Of a stretch of 8,771 bases of DNA, positions 1 to 8,048 are shown piece by piece. The position numbers and the translations under genes are program-made. The DNA is from Cryomorphaceae bacterium (GTDB lineage: Bacteria; Bacteroidota; Bacteroidia; Flavobacteriales; Schleiferiaceae), in the NCBI GenBank assembly GCA_949547975.1, contig CATITW010000432.1, forward strand, positions 1 through 8,771. The letters are read 5' to 3'. Numbering within the stretch: position 1 is the first letter of the stretch; each line of letters begins with the position of its first letter. The notes beneath the pieces were generated by a model that saw only the letters and a list, made by a program, of their open reading frames with translations, did no database searches and was not told the origin of the DNA.

Positions 1-6
1 AAAACC

Positions 7-18
7 CGGCTTCGGCCG
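7..18 (+). promoter_or_regulatory. Small UUCG-capped hairpin upstream of gyrA
   Basis: CGGC-TTCG-GCCG can fold into a perfect 4-bp GC stem closed by the very stable cUUCGg tetraloop, ending 17 bases before the gyrA start. It could be a leader structure of the gyrA mRNA or a remnant of a terminator. Read on the minus strand, the stem is followed by GGTTTT, which is terminator-like, but no minus-strand gene is visible that would end here. The window starts too close by to decide. No TAnnTTTG element is seen in these 35 bases, so the gyrA promoter is probably further upstream. Confidence 0.3.
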
Positions 19-35
19 CACTAAATACTGACAAT

Positions 36-2597
36 ATGGCGCAGGGAGAACGCATTATTCCCGTAAATATTGAGGAGCAAATGAAAAGCTCCTACATCGA
101 TTATTCGATGTCGGTCATTGTATCTCGTGCTCTGCCTGATGTACGTGACGGATTGAAACCCGTTCACCGTCGTGTGCTCTACGGAATGCATGACATGGGA
201 GTGACCAGTACCAAGTCGTACAAAAAATCCGCAAGGGTTGTTGGGGACGTTTTAGGTAAGTATCACCCACACGGCGATAGCTCTGTATACGACACTATGG
301 TGCGTATGGCACAAGAGTGGTCCCTGAGGTACATGCTCGTTGATGGACAGGGTAACTTTGGTTCTATCGATGGAGATAGTCCGGCGGCTATGCGTTACAC
401 CGAGGTGCGCATGCGTAAGATCGCTGAGGACATGCTCATTGACATCGAAAAAGATACTGTTGAATGGCAACTTAACTTTGACGACTCACTAAAAGAACCT
501 ACCGTACTTCCTACGCGTATCCCAGGTCTTCTAGTGAACGGTGCTTCCGGTATTGCTGTGGGGATGGCAACGAATATGCCTCCGCACAACCTCACTGAAT
601 CCATCAACGCCATCAACGCATACATCGACGACTCAGACATTGAGATCGATGGACTCATGCAACACGTCACAGCCCCTGACTTCCCTACAGGAGGTACGAT
701 CTACGGCTACGAGGGTGTTCGTGACGCATTCCATACCGGCCGAGGTAGAATCGTACTGCGTGGAAAGGCAACCATCGAAGAAGTTCGTGGACGCGAATGT
801 ATCATCGTAACGGAGATTCCGTATCAGGTGAACAAGGCTGAAATGATCAAGAAAACCGCTGACCTGGTTAACGATAAGAAGATCGAAGGCATTGCGGATA
901 TTCGCGATGAAAGTGATCGCAAGGGTATGCGCGTTGTGTATGTCTTGAAGCGTGATGCAGTGCCAAACGTAGTCCTAAACAAACTATACAAGTACACGCA
1001 GCTACAAAGCTCGTTCTCAGTAAATAACATTGCTCTTGTAAAGGGCCGTCCAGAGATGTTGAATCTCAAGGACATGATCAAGCACTTTGTCGATCACCGT
1101 CACGAAGTAGTTGTGCGTAGAACGGAATACGAACTCCGTCAGGCGGAGAAACGTGCGCACGTTCTTGAAGGATTGTTGATTGCTATCGATAATCTTGATG
1201 CAGTCATCAAGCTGATTCGCGGCTCGGCAACACCAGAGGAAGCGAGAAACGGTTTGATCACAGAGTTCAAACTTAGTGAGATTCAAGCCAAGGCCATTCT
1301 TGACATGCGTCTTCAGAAATTGACCGGTCTCGAAAGAGATAAAATCAAAGCTGAATACGAGGATTTGATGAAAACCATCGACTACTTGAAGAGTATTTTA
1401 GGAGACAAGGTCCTTAGAATGCAGATCATCAAGGACGAGATGCTTGAAATCAAAGAAAAATATGGTGATGAGCGCCGTACGGACATCGAGTTTGCTGGTG
1501 GCGACGTAAGTATCGAGGATATGATTCCTGATACGGAAGTGGTTATTACCATTTCACATGCCGGTTACATCAAACGCACTCCACTGAGCGAATACAAAAA
1601 GCAAAATAGAGGTGGAGTAGGTAGCAAAGGAGCAAGTACGCGAGATAAAGACTTTATCGAAAATGTATTCGTTGCGACCAATCACCAGTACATGTTGTTC
1701 TTTACGGAGCAGGGTCGTTGTTTCTGGATGCGTGTTTACGAGATTCCTGAAGGTACCCGTCAAAGCAAGGGTAGAGCGATTCAAAACTTGATCAACCTTC
1801 CACAGGATGATAAAGTCTTGGCCTTTATTAATGTACTGAACCTCAAGGACGAAGAATACATCAACAACCACTTTATTGTGATGGTGACCAAGCATGGTGT
1901 AATCAAAAAGACACCGCTTGAGGCCTACAGCCGTCCACGTGTGAATGGGATTAACGCCATTACGATTCGTGAAGGAGACACGCTGCTCGAAGCTAAATTG
2001 ACCAATGGTGAACAAGACATCATGCTCGCTGTGCGCAGCGGTAAGGCGATTCGCTTCCCTGAAGATAAAGTACGCTCTATGGGCCGCAGCGCTTCTGGTG
2101 TTCGTGCCATTACGGTAGACTCAGAGAACGACGAAGTAGTGGGAATGATCGTGGTCAAAGAAGGCGACGGTTACGACGTTATGGTAGTCAGTGAAAAAGG
2201 ATACGGCAAGCGTTCCTCTTTGGAAGATTACCGCATCACGAACCGTGGAGGTAAAGGGGTCAAAACCATTACTGTAACTGACAAAACGGGGGAACTCGTT
2301 TCGTTGAAAGCCGTGAATAATGAAGACGATTTGATGATCATCACCAAGAAAGGTACGATGATTCGCATGGGTGTGGATACGCTGCGTGTGATGGGACGTG
2401 CTACACAAGGTGTACGTTTGATCAACCTTCGTTCGAACGACGAGATTGCATCGATCGCTAAAGTACCTGCCTCGGATGAAGAGGAAGAGGTATTGGATGC
2501 TGATGGCAACGTGATCGTTGTTTCAGAAGGAGAGGAGGGGACTTCGAATGAGGCTCCAGATACGACTTCAGAAGATACGGATAGCACTGAATCGTAA
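36..2597 (+). CDS. gyrA: DNA gyrase subunit A (complete)
   Basis: This is the DNA-breaking and rejoining subunit of gyrase, which works as an A2B2 complex with GyrB in the cytoplasm to introduce negative supercoils using ATP. The 853 residues are within the usual GyrA range. The N-terminal breakage-reunion domain shows the active-site tyrosine Y121 in AAMRYTEVR and the [12 protein letters not shown] segment, whose isoleucine (I172) should be the DNA-intercalating residue. A tower and coiled-coil region follows at about 340-490. The C-terminal beta-pinwheel (about 505-815) shows six blade-like repeats. The GyrA-box position in blade 1 reads QNRGGVG (523-529) instead of QRRGGKG, and a second NRGGKG lies at 736-741. 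The quinolone region reads [13 protein letters not shown] with S82 and D86, equivalent to E. coli S83 and D87, so no classical resistance change is present. The protein ends in an acidic tail (about 818-853). The start ATG fits family length and has no Shine-Dalgarno sequence. GyrA rather than ParC is favoured by the N-terminus and the six-blade CTD. Confidence 0.98.
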   Translation: MAQGERIIPVNIEEQMKSSYIDYSMSVIVSRALPDVRDGLKPVHRRVLYGMHDMGVTSTKSYKKSARVVGDVLGKYHPHGDSSVYDTMVRMAQEWSLRYMLVDGQGNFGSIDGDSPAAMRYTEVRMRKIAEDMLIDIEKDTVEWQLNFDDSLKEPTVLPTRIPGLLVNGASGIAVGMATNMPPHNLTESINAINAYIDDSDIEIDGLMQHVTAPDFPTGGTIYGYEGVRDAFHTGRGRIVLRGKATIEEVRGRECIIVTEIPYQVNKAEMIKKTADLVNDKKIEGIADIRDESDRKGMRVVYVLKRDAVPNVVLNKLYKYTQLQSSFSVNNIALVKGRPEMLNLKDMIKHFVDHRHEVVVRRTEYELRQAEKRAHVLEGLLIAIDNLDAVIKLIRGSATPEEARNGLITEFKLSEIQAKAILDMRLQKLTGLERDKIKAEYEDLMKTIDYLKSILGDKVLRMQIIKDEMLEIKEKYGDERRTDIEFAGGDVSIEDMIPDTEVVITISHAGYIKRTPLSEYKKQNRGGVGSKGASTRDKDFIENVFVATNHQYMLFFTEQGRCFWMRVYEIPEGTRQSKGRAIQNLINLPQDDKVLAFINVLNLKDEEYINNHFIVMVTKHGVIKKTPLEAYSRPRVNGINAITIREGDTLLEAKLTNGEQDIMLAVRSGKAIRFPEDKVRSMGRSASGVRAITVDSENDEVVGMIVVKEGDGYDVMVVSEKGYGKRSSLEDYRITNRGGKGVKTITVTDKTGELVSLKAVNNEDDLMIITKKGTMIRMGVDTLRVMGRATQGVRLINLRSNDEIASIAKVPASDEEEEVLDADGNVIVVSEGEEGTSNEAPDTTSEDTDSTES

Positions 2598-2621
2598 CGA
2601 AAAAATGAAATTGGCGCGGTG

Positions 2622-2649
2622 TTTGTTCTTTTGAGGACAATTACATTTG
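2622..2649 (+). promoter_or_regulatory. Bacteroidota-type promoter for the TPR gene
   Basis: TACATTTG at 2642-2649 matches the Bacteroidota -7 consensus TAnnTTTG exactly. A TTTG at 2622-2625 is a candidate -33 element; the spacer of 16 bases is slightly short compared with the roughly 17-23 usually quoted. Transcription would begin near 2655, giving a leader of about 20 bases before the ATG at 2676. The element lies in the 78-base gap after gyrA, so the TPR gene can be expressed independently as well as by read-through. Established: the consensus. Inferred: that this copy is active. Confidence 0.55.
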
Positions 2650-2675
2650 CACCACTTAATAAAGCAGACAAAACA

Positions 2676-3998
2676 ATGAAAAAGTTAATTGTAGCTGTAT
2701 TTGCACTTTCAGCCCTTGCTGTAACTGCCCAAGAAGCTCCAAAAGTAACCAGTGCGATTATCGCATTAAGAGGAAATGAGCTCGTAGAAGCGAAAGGTTT
2801 TATCGACGAGGCTTCATCGATCATCGATGGTAAGAATCAAAGCGAGATCAAAGAGAAGATCTTGTCGAAATTCCACTACAACAAGGCACTCATCTACGCT
2901 AAAATCGCGGGTTCGCCAGATGCAGCAGTAAAAGCGCTCGCTGAGAATGCGAACGATGTTGCGGCTTCTAGCTTGCTGGATTTGATCAAATTTGAAAGCA
3001 CGTTGAAAAAACCACGTTACACCGAAGATGCGAAACGTGAGGTTCCAACAATCGCTTACAACTACCTAGTGTCTGCAGGTGCAGCCTATGAAGCAGCTGA
3101 TTACACAGCCGCTTACAATGGCTACATGAGCGCGTTCGAACTAAAGAGCAATGAACTTCTAGGTGACTTCGCTCAGTTAGATACGGGCTTGTTGTTCAAC
3201 GCGGGTATCATTGCAGGTATGGCAGGCGACGACGAGTCTGGTGTTGCTGCATTCCGTAAGTGTTTAGATTTGGGCTACAAGGGCATTACCTACACCGCTA
3301 CGTATGTTGCGACAGGAGCTCCAAAGCAGTACCAAAACAAGGCGCAAATGGAGCGTGAGATTGAGCTAGGATTGGCTTCAGATCCAGTAGTTGGTGAAGA
3401 TGTGCGTCCAAGTTTATACATCAGTCTAATCAACGCTTACAAGAAGCTTGAGAACTCAGAAATGTACGATGCTACGCTCACTGAAGCGCGTTCAATGTAC
3501 CCAGAGAATAAGGACTTGCTAGATATCCAGTTGCAGGCGTTCTTAGATAAAAAGGATTACGATGGTGCTTTAGCAAACCTTGACGAGGCAATCGCTAAAA
3601 ACCCGGAGAAAGGAATTTACCGTTTCGTTAAAGGAAATATCCTTCAAACGGAACTAAAAGACTTAGACAAAGCACTTGAAGAATACAAGGCAGCGTTAGC
3701 GATCGATCCAAGCATGAGTGACGCAATGTACATGTGTGGTCTAGTGTACATCGATCGTGCAAATAAAATCTCTGAAGAGATGAACGGTCTAGGCTTGAAC
3801 GAAACGCGTAAATATGACGCACTCAAGAAGAAGCAAAAAGATGTATTCTTGGAAAGCCAAGGGTACTTTGAAGGTGCTTACGAAATGAAGCCTGATGATA
3901 TGGATATCGTTCGTGCGCTAATGGAAGTGTACCGTAAGACTGGCGATTACCAGAAGTCTATGGACATGAAGAAAGTTCTAGAAGCAGCTGGTGAGTAA
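2676..3998 (+). CDS. Exported tetratricopeptide-repeat (TPR) protein
   Basis: This 440-residue protein has a clear Sec signal peptide: KK at positions 2-3, a hydrophobic stretch at 4-16, and a probable signal peptidase I site VTA|Q after residue 18. No lipobox cysteine is present, so it should be released into the periplasm rather than lipidated. The rest is alpha-helical with degenerate TPR units, visible at about 132-159, 173-202, 246-275, 280-309, 313-345 and 409-438. The clearest has DLDKALEEYKAALAIDP at 329-345. No catalytic motif is visible; TPR arrays usually serve as protein-protein scaffolds, and the partner is unknown. The frame stays open back to an ATG at 2619, but that start would put 19 residues before the signal peptide and lies upstream of the likely transcription start, so 2676 is preferred. 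The start lacks a Shine-Dalgarno sequence and has an A-rich leader (GACAAAACA). It follows gyrA in the same direction and is closed by a strong terminator. The gene is intact; its precise function is not recognised. Confidence 0.9.
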   Translation: MKKLIVAVFALSALAVTAQEAPKVTSAIIALRGNELVEAKGFIDEASSIIDGKNQSEIKEKILSKFHYNKALIYAKIAGSPDAAVKALAENANDVAASSLLDLIKFESTLKKPRYTEDAKREVPTIAYNYLVSAGAAYEAADYTAAYNGYMSAFELKSNELLGDFAQLDTGLLFNAGIIAGMAGDDESGVAAFRKCLDLGYKGITYTATYVATGAPKQYQNKAQMEREIELGLASDPVVGEDVRPSLYISLINAYKKLENSEMYDATLTEARSMYPENKDLLDIQLQAFLDKKDYDGALANLDEAIAKNPEKGIYRFVKGNILQTELKDLDKALEEYKAALAIDPSMSDAMYMCGLVYIDRANKISEEMNGLGLNETRKYDALKKKQKDVFLESQGYFEGAYEMKPDDMDIVRALMEVYRKTGDYQKSMDMKKVLEAAGE

Positions 3999-4025
3999 TC
4001 ATCGATTGCTTTAATAACTACAAAG

Positions 4026-4056
4026 AGCCCTGAATCTTACGACTCAGGGCTTTTTT
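4026..4056 (+). terminator. Rho-independent terminator after the TPR gene
   Basis: AGCCCTGA (4026-4033) pairs perfectly with TCAGGGCT (4044-4051) around a 10-base loop and runs into six T residues (4051-4056). It lies 27 bases past the TPR stop codon and ends the gyrA-TPR side. On the minus strand the same hairpin is followed only by CTCTTTG, a weaker U-tract, so it may also stop the converging polymerase operon, for which no separate terminator was found in 4057-4128. The rest of the 130-base intergenic region (3999-4128) is AT-rich and shows nothing else convincing. Confidence 0.92.
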
Positions 4057-4128
4057 ATTGTTCATGATCTCTTAGGCTATAATATACATTATGTTAAATA
4101 GTTATTTCACAACACAGATAAAACTACC

Positions 4129-7100
4129 CTATGATGAAGCTGTGCTATTTTTTCCGCGTTTCATCGATCGTCTCGATTTACTGTAATTGTCTTTAGACCG
4201 CGCCATGGTATCCTCATACCTTGGATCTGGAATCATATCTACCTTGTACACTGCGGATGCTTCAATGCTAAAAAAGCCAAACTCCTCGGCAACCCGACCT
4301 TGAATCTTATACAGGCCTTTGCCGCGAAATGGAAATTGTGCAGCGACGTTTGGGAAATGTACGCTGTCTAAGAAGTCGCCGTGTTGATCGATGAATGTCG
4401 CAAAATTCATTCGCTCTCCTTTTGCCGTCTTTGTTTCTTTCACGGTAACTAAATAGCCGTAAGCCACTACAAAATGCCCCAGTTTTGAAGATAATTCCTT
4501 CGCTGCAGTGCCTAGTTCTAGCGGCTCATCCGCTAAATCAAATGGATCGCAAAGGGGAAATCCCAGTAGTTCAATTTGATCAAACGCTGCCTCAAGATTC
4601 GTTTGTTCCAACAACGGTACCTTGTAATCGTGAGCTTGAACAGTGCCTTTGAATAAGCTTGGCGGTGTAGCAATCACTTGTTTCGTGTTACGTCCTTTGA
4701 GCATATGATGGGCTTCCCAGAGCAATGTTTGCTTGTCTATTCCCGTGAAACGCAATGCACCTATGCGGATAAGTAATGAAATCTGTTCGATACCTATGGG
4801 GACACGATCGATGAAATCGGCCAAATCTTCAAAGGGACCTCCCTCCTGTCTGATCTTACCGATCGAAACGCCTATGTGTTCATCCACACCGTGTACGAGA
4901 ACAAACCCTAGGTAGATGCTCTTTCCTTGGATTACTGTAGGGAAATCGCCGTGCTGAACGCAAGGTGACTCTATGATTCCACCATTCTTGCGCGCTTCAT
5001 GAACGTAGAATTCGGTACGGTAAAAGCCGCCAAAATTATTGATCACGGCCACCATGTATTCGAGCGGATAATGTGCCTTTAAATACAAACTCTGGTAACT
5101 TTCCACAGCGTACGAAGCACTGTGCCCCTTCGCGAAGGCATACCCTGCGAAGCTTTCTATCTGCCTCCAAATCTCTGTGGCCAATTCTGTGCTGTAGCCA
5201 CGCTCCCGACAATTTTCGAAGTACCGCTCTTTTACCCTTTTAAACTCTTCCCTTGATCGAAATTTACCCGACATACCGCGCCGTAAAACGTCTGCTTCCC
5301 CTAAACTCAAACCGGCAAAATAGTGTGCTACTTTAATGACATCTTCTTGGTAGACCATCACTCCAAAGGTTTCTGGCATGATCTCCAGCATCACCGGATG
5401 GGCATTCTTACGTTTTGAAGGATCTGTGAAACGTAGAATATACTCGCGCATCATTCCGCTATTGCTAACACCGGGACGAATGATCGAGCTTGCAGCAACT
5501 AATCCTAAATAGCTGTCTACTTTGAGTTTAGTGAGCAGCATCCGCATCGCTGGGGATTCCACATAAAAGCACCCCATCGCCAATCCATTGCGCAAGAGCT
5601 CCTTGACGCCTTCATCTTGCTTAAAGAGCTGTAGGTTTCGAATATCAATAGGTTGGTTTTCAGGATGGTTCTTCCGTACGATCGCTAGTGCATCTTGGAT
5701 TTTACTTAAGCCGCGCTGACTAAGAATGTCAAACTTATGCAAACCGATGTCCTCCGCTACGACCATATCAAACTGTGTCGTTGGGAAGCCTTTTGGCGGC
5801 ATGAAGGTGGCGCTTCGGTAATGAATACTTTGATCGGCGATGAGAATCCCTCCTGCATGAATGCTCAAATGACTAGGAAACCCTTGAATATAGGTACTGT
5901 AGCGAAGTACCAGGTGCGATAAATGGTCCAATTCATTGCTGTTGAACTTCCCTGAACTGAGCTTATCGATCTCGTGTTTCGGCAGACCGAACACCTTTCC
6001 TAGCTCGCGTATCACAGCGCGGTACTGAAAAGTATTATAGGTTGCCAGCAGTGCCGTATGAGGGAAGCGTTTGAAGATGTACTTTGTCACATCGTCGCGA
6101 TCGCGCCAGGAGAAATCCAAATCAAAATCGGGTGGTGACGTTCGATACAGGTTGATAAAACGCTCGAAATACAGATCCAGCTCTATGGGATCTACATCTG
6201 TGATTTTCAACAGATAGGCCACAATACTATTCGCACCGCTCCCCCTACCCACGTAGAAGTAACCGCGTTTTTGAGCGTAGTTTACAATGTCCCAATTGAT
6301 CAAGAAATACGAGACAAAGTTCTTCTTCTCGATCAGTTCTAGCTCTTTCTCTATACGCTCCTTTACCTTGTGATTCAGCTCAGGATAACGGTATCTAATC
6401 CCGTCGTAGGCTAGTTTGCGCAGCAGCTTCATGTCCTTCGCCTTAGATCCCGTGTAGGTCTGCAGGTTCAGCGCCGGATCTTCTGGCAGTACGACCTGGC
6501 AACTTTCCAACACCTGGGTGGCATTACGAAGCAAATACGGATGCGCTTTATAGGTATCTAGCAACTGCTCATGATGCATGTAGCACTGATCTTGTGGCGC
6601 TTGCTGGTTTTGCTCAAGCTTACTTAAGAGCGTATTCTCATCGATGGCCCGTAGTAGCCTGTGCGCATTAAAATCGCGTTTACCTCGGAATGTCGCAGTG
6701 GGCATCGCGACCAGCTTGTGTTTAAACTCATCCCAACCTGAAATGTGTAACGACTGTAGAGGTTTGGGGGGTACACCGATCAGTTCTTGGTTTTTCAATG
6801 TCGCTAGAGGCAAGTTTGCAGACATCGGATAGATGACCCAAACGTCTTTGAGTTGCTCGATAGGTGCACGCTGCGAAAAGCGCACCTTGCGCTCTAAATG
6901 CCATGACAAATGATCGTTGATTTGGCAAACACCGTCCCAATTTTTAGCGAGCAACACATAGCACTGGTCGATCCCATTGCGGAAATCTACCCCAACCACT
7001 GGACGCTTGGCTGCGTCCCCCTTCAGCAAATGCAGTACAGTCATACTGGCAGAGGTGCTGTTGATGTCGGTAAGTGCCATCTGCTTCCACGGCTGTGATT

Positions 7101-7176
7101 TAAAAAAATCTACCCAATCTTTTGGGGACAAGGTGCCATAGCGCAAACTGTAATAACTGTGCGTGTTGAGTAACAT
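4129..7176 (-). CDS. dnaE2: DnaE-type DNA polymerase III alpha subunit, short error-prone-like form
   Basis: This C-family DNA polymerase extends primers by dNTP incorporation. Its 1015 residues are shorter than replicative DnaE (about 1160 in E. coli) and close to DnaE2/ImuC. Domains in order are PHP (about 1-180), palm, fingers and thumb (about 240-700), a helix-hairpin-helix region (about 780-815) and an OB fold (about 900-975). The catalytic aspartates are D350 and D352 in PPDFDLDF and D483 in KFDIL. The nucleotide-binding GRGS is at 310-313, HAGG at 440-443, and FAKGHSASYA at 681-690 replaces the FNKSHAAAYA of replicative DnaE. The PHP metal ligands are mostly lost: the HxHxxS motif reads NTHSYYS, TDH reads TDI, and the terminal D-x-H is absent, so PHP exonuclease proofreading is unlikely. 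No tau-binding C-terminal domain is seen; the chain ends in a basic tail (991-1015). It is the last gene of the operon, 28 bases after the SRAP gene, without a Shine-Dalgarno sequence. The family is certain. The role as a damage-tolerance paralogue rather than the main replicase is inferred from length, PHP decay and neighbours. Confidence 0.93.
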   Translation of the reverse strand: MLLNTHSYYSLRYGTLSPKDWVDFFKSQPWKQMALTDINSTSASMTVLHLLKGDAAKRPVVGVDFRNGIDQCYVLLAKNWDGVCQINDHLSWHLERKVRFSQRAPIEQLKDVWVIYPMSANLPLATLKNQELIGVPPKPLQSLHISGWDEFKHKLVAMPTATFRGKRDFNAHRLLRAIDENTLLSKLEQNQQAPQDQCYMHHEQLLDTYKAHPYLLRNATQVLESCQVVLPEDPALNLQTYTGSKAKDMKLLRKLAYDGIRYRYPELNHKVKERIEKELELIEKKNFVSYFLINWDIVNYAQKRGYFYVGRGSGANSIVAYLLKITDVDPIELDLYFERFINLYRTSPPDFDLDFSWRDRDDVTKYIFKRFPHTALLATYNTFQYRAVIRELGKVFGLPKHEIDKLSSGKFNSNELDHLSHLVLRYSTYIQGFPSHLSIHAGGILIADQSIHYRSATFMPPKGFPTTQFDMVVAEDIGLHKFDILSQRGLSKIQDALAIVRKNHPENQPIDIRNLQLFKQDEGVKELLRNGLAMGCFYVESPAMRMLLTKLKVDSYLGLVAASSIIRPGVSNSGMMREYILRFTDPSKRKNAHPVMLEIMPETFGVMVYQEDVIKVAHYFAGLSLGEADVLRRGMSGKFRSREEFKRVKERYFENCRERGYSTELATEIWRQIESFAGYAFAKGHSASYAVESYQSLYLKAHYPLEYMVAVINNFGGFYRTEFYVHEARKNGGIIESPCVQHGDFPTVIQGKSIYLGFVLVHGVDEHIGVSIGKIRQEGGPFEDLADFIDRVPIGIEQISLLIRIGALRFTGIDKQTLLWEAHHMLKGRNTKQVIATPPSLFKGTVQAHDYKVPLLEQTNLEAAFDQIELLGFPLCDPFDLADEPLELGTAAKELSSKLGHFVVAYGYLVTVKETKTAKGERMNFATFIDQHGDFLDSVHFPNVAAQFPFRGKGLYKIQGRVAEEFGFFSIEASAVYKVDMIPDPRYEDTMARSKDNYSKSRRSMKRGKNSTASS

Positions 7177-7204
7177 ATCGGTAGGTCGGTTCGAGGCGCT
7201 GTGG

Positions 7205-8014
7205 TTAAAAACCTAGATCTAATTTTCGCTGACGCGCGGTGGTCATGCCCATTCCTTGCAGCCCGAGATGGTTGTAAATCTCGTAGTCGTATTCCGCAAC
7301 AAGCCGCTGACCTATGGGCTTTAGCAGCTCGGGGCCATTGCTTCGTGGATTCTTGATGGCGGCAGATATGGGGTAAGCGTTCAGTTCCTCAGCAGGATAC
7401 GGAGTGAGTACATCTGTGACTTCTGCCAGCGGTGTGCTCCCATCTAGCCACATGCTCTCATCTTCTTCGTGTAAAATCACCGGTGATCGGTGGTGGTCTA
7501 TGGCAGCTGTAATCTTGTTACTTACAGTGGTGATGACGGCAAACGTATCGAGTATTTCACCGGTATCGGGGTTGACCCAGCTGTCGTAGATGCCCGCAAA
7601 GGCAAAGGGGCTGCCGTCTCGTTTGTACATCACGTAAGGCTTAGAGAGACGTTCTTTTTGCGGTCCCTCGATGAAGGCATCGGCCAGTACTAAGCAGCGT
7701 TTTGAGCGTATACTTTGACGGAAAGCAGGCTTAGTGGTGATTCCTTTGGCTCCCCTATAATGCATCGCATTGTCCTTATTGTAGTCGCCTTCTGAACGCG
7801 CATTGAAAAGATGGAAAGGCTTTTTTGCCCAATACGGGGTAAAGCCAAACTTGTAATGCTTGATCCGATCCGGGTGCTCTTGAGTGATCACCGGTGCTAG
7901 GCTACCTATTCCTATGTTTGTATTAGGTGCATATAGCTCAGGACGCTCTACGAGTGCACTGAAGCGCTTCTCCACGGCCTTTATTTTACTGACATTTACA
8001 TACCTGCCACACAT
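7205..8014 (-). CDS. yedK: SRAP-domain abasic-site DNA-protein crosslink protein (YedK/HMCES family)
   Basis: SRAP proteins recognise abasic sites in single-stranded DNA and form a stable thiazolidine link through the N-terminal cysteine, shielding the lesion from cleavage and error-prone bypass. The protein begins MCGRY, so Cys2 becomes N-terminal after Met removal; this fixes the start codon. Other active-site positions are present: N71 and R73 in FNARSEG, E116 in ADAFIEG, and H174 in HHRSPVIL, matching E. coli YedK N75, R77, E105 and H160. At 269 residues it is about 45 longer than YedK (about 222, from memory). The extra part is a charged C-terminal segment after about residue 230, ending RQRKLDLGF. 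The usual FYEW is replaced by FIEG, which keeps the glutamate but loses the tryptophan. It sits between two polymerase genes with gaps of 34 and 28 bases on the same strand, which implies co-transcription and a role in the same damage response. It has the only strong Shine-Dalgarno sequence found in the window. Older annotations call this family SOS response-associated peptidase. Confidence 0.95.
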   Translation of the reverse strand: MCGRYVNVSKIKAVEKRFSALVERPELYAPNTNIGIGSLAPVITQEHPDRIKHYKFGFTPYWAKKPFHLFNARSEGDYNKDNAMHYRGAKGITTKPAFRQSIRSKRCLVLADAFIEGPQKERLSKPYVMYKRDGSPFAFAGIYDSWVNPDTGEILDTFAVITTVSNKITAAIDHHRSPVILHEEDESMWLDGSTPLAEVTDVLTPYPAEELNAYPISAAIKNPRSNGPELLKPIGQRLVAEYDYEIYNHLGLQGMGMTTARQRKLDLGF

Positions 8015-8023
8015 ACTGCTTTG

Positions 8024-8029
8024 CTCCTT
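8024..8029 (-). promoter_or_regulatory. Shine-Dalgarno sequence AAGGAG for the SRAP gene
   Basis: Read on the minus strand, AAGGAG is followed by nine bases (CAAAGCAGT) and then ATG. It supports the start at 8014. It stands out because gyrA, the TPR gene and dnaE2 have no comparable motif, as is common in Bacteroidota, where Shine-Dalgarno use is weak. It lies in the 34-base gap after the dinB stop codon. Confidence 0.6.
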
Positions 8030-8048
8030 GATTAAAAATGGGTTCTGT

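Noticed and set aside
523..560. Quinolone-resistance change in gyrA
   Set aside because: The key positions are Ser82 and Asp86, the susceptible-type residues; the neighbouring Ser83 in place of the E. coli Ala84 is probably lineage variation.
1554..2015. Open frame of 153 codons on the minus strand inside gyrA
   Set aside because: It lies wholly antisense to a well-conserved gene, has no recognisable domain, and is explained by codon bias of gyrA.
2619..2675. Upstream in-frame start for the TPR protein
   Set aside because: The 19 extra residues would bury a normal signal peptide, and the ATG lies upstream of the likely -7 promoter element.
2228..2824. Open frame of 198 codons on the minus strand across the gyrA end and TPR start
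   Set aside because: It is Ser/Thr-rich low-complexity sequence antisense to two real genes and covers the TPR promoter; it reads as a shadow frame.
4079..4092. ATAAT-ATAC-ATTAT inverted repeat as a minus-strand terminator
   Set aside because: The stem is only 5 A/T pairs and no T-run follows it on the minus strand.
4091..4186. 31-codon plus-strand frame after the terminator, overlapping the dnaE2 3' end
   Set aside because: No ribosome site, no promoter match, and two thirds of it is antisense to dnaE2; length is within chance expectation.
2452..6103. Apparent excess of CGATCG (eight copies counted by eye) as a genome-wide signature motif
   Set aside because: About two would be expected by chance at even base composition, but the copies sit within coding sequence at irregular spacing and codon usage could explain them; one window is too small to judge.
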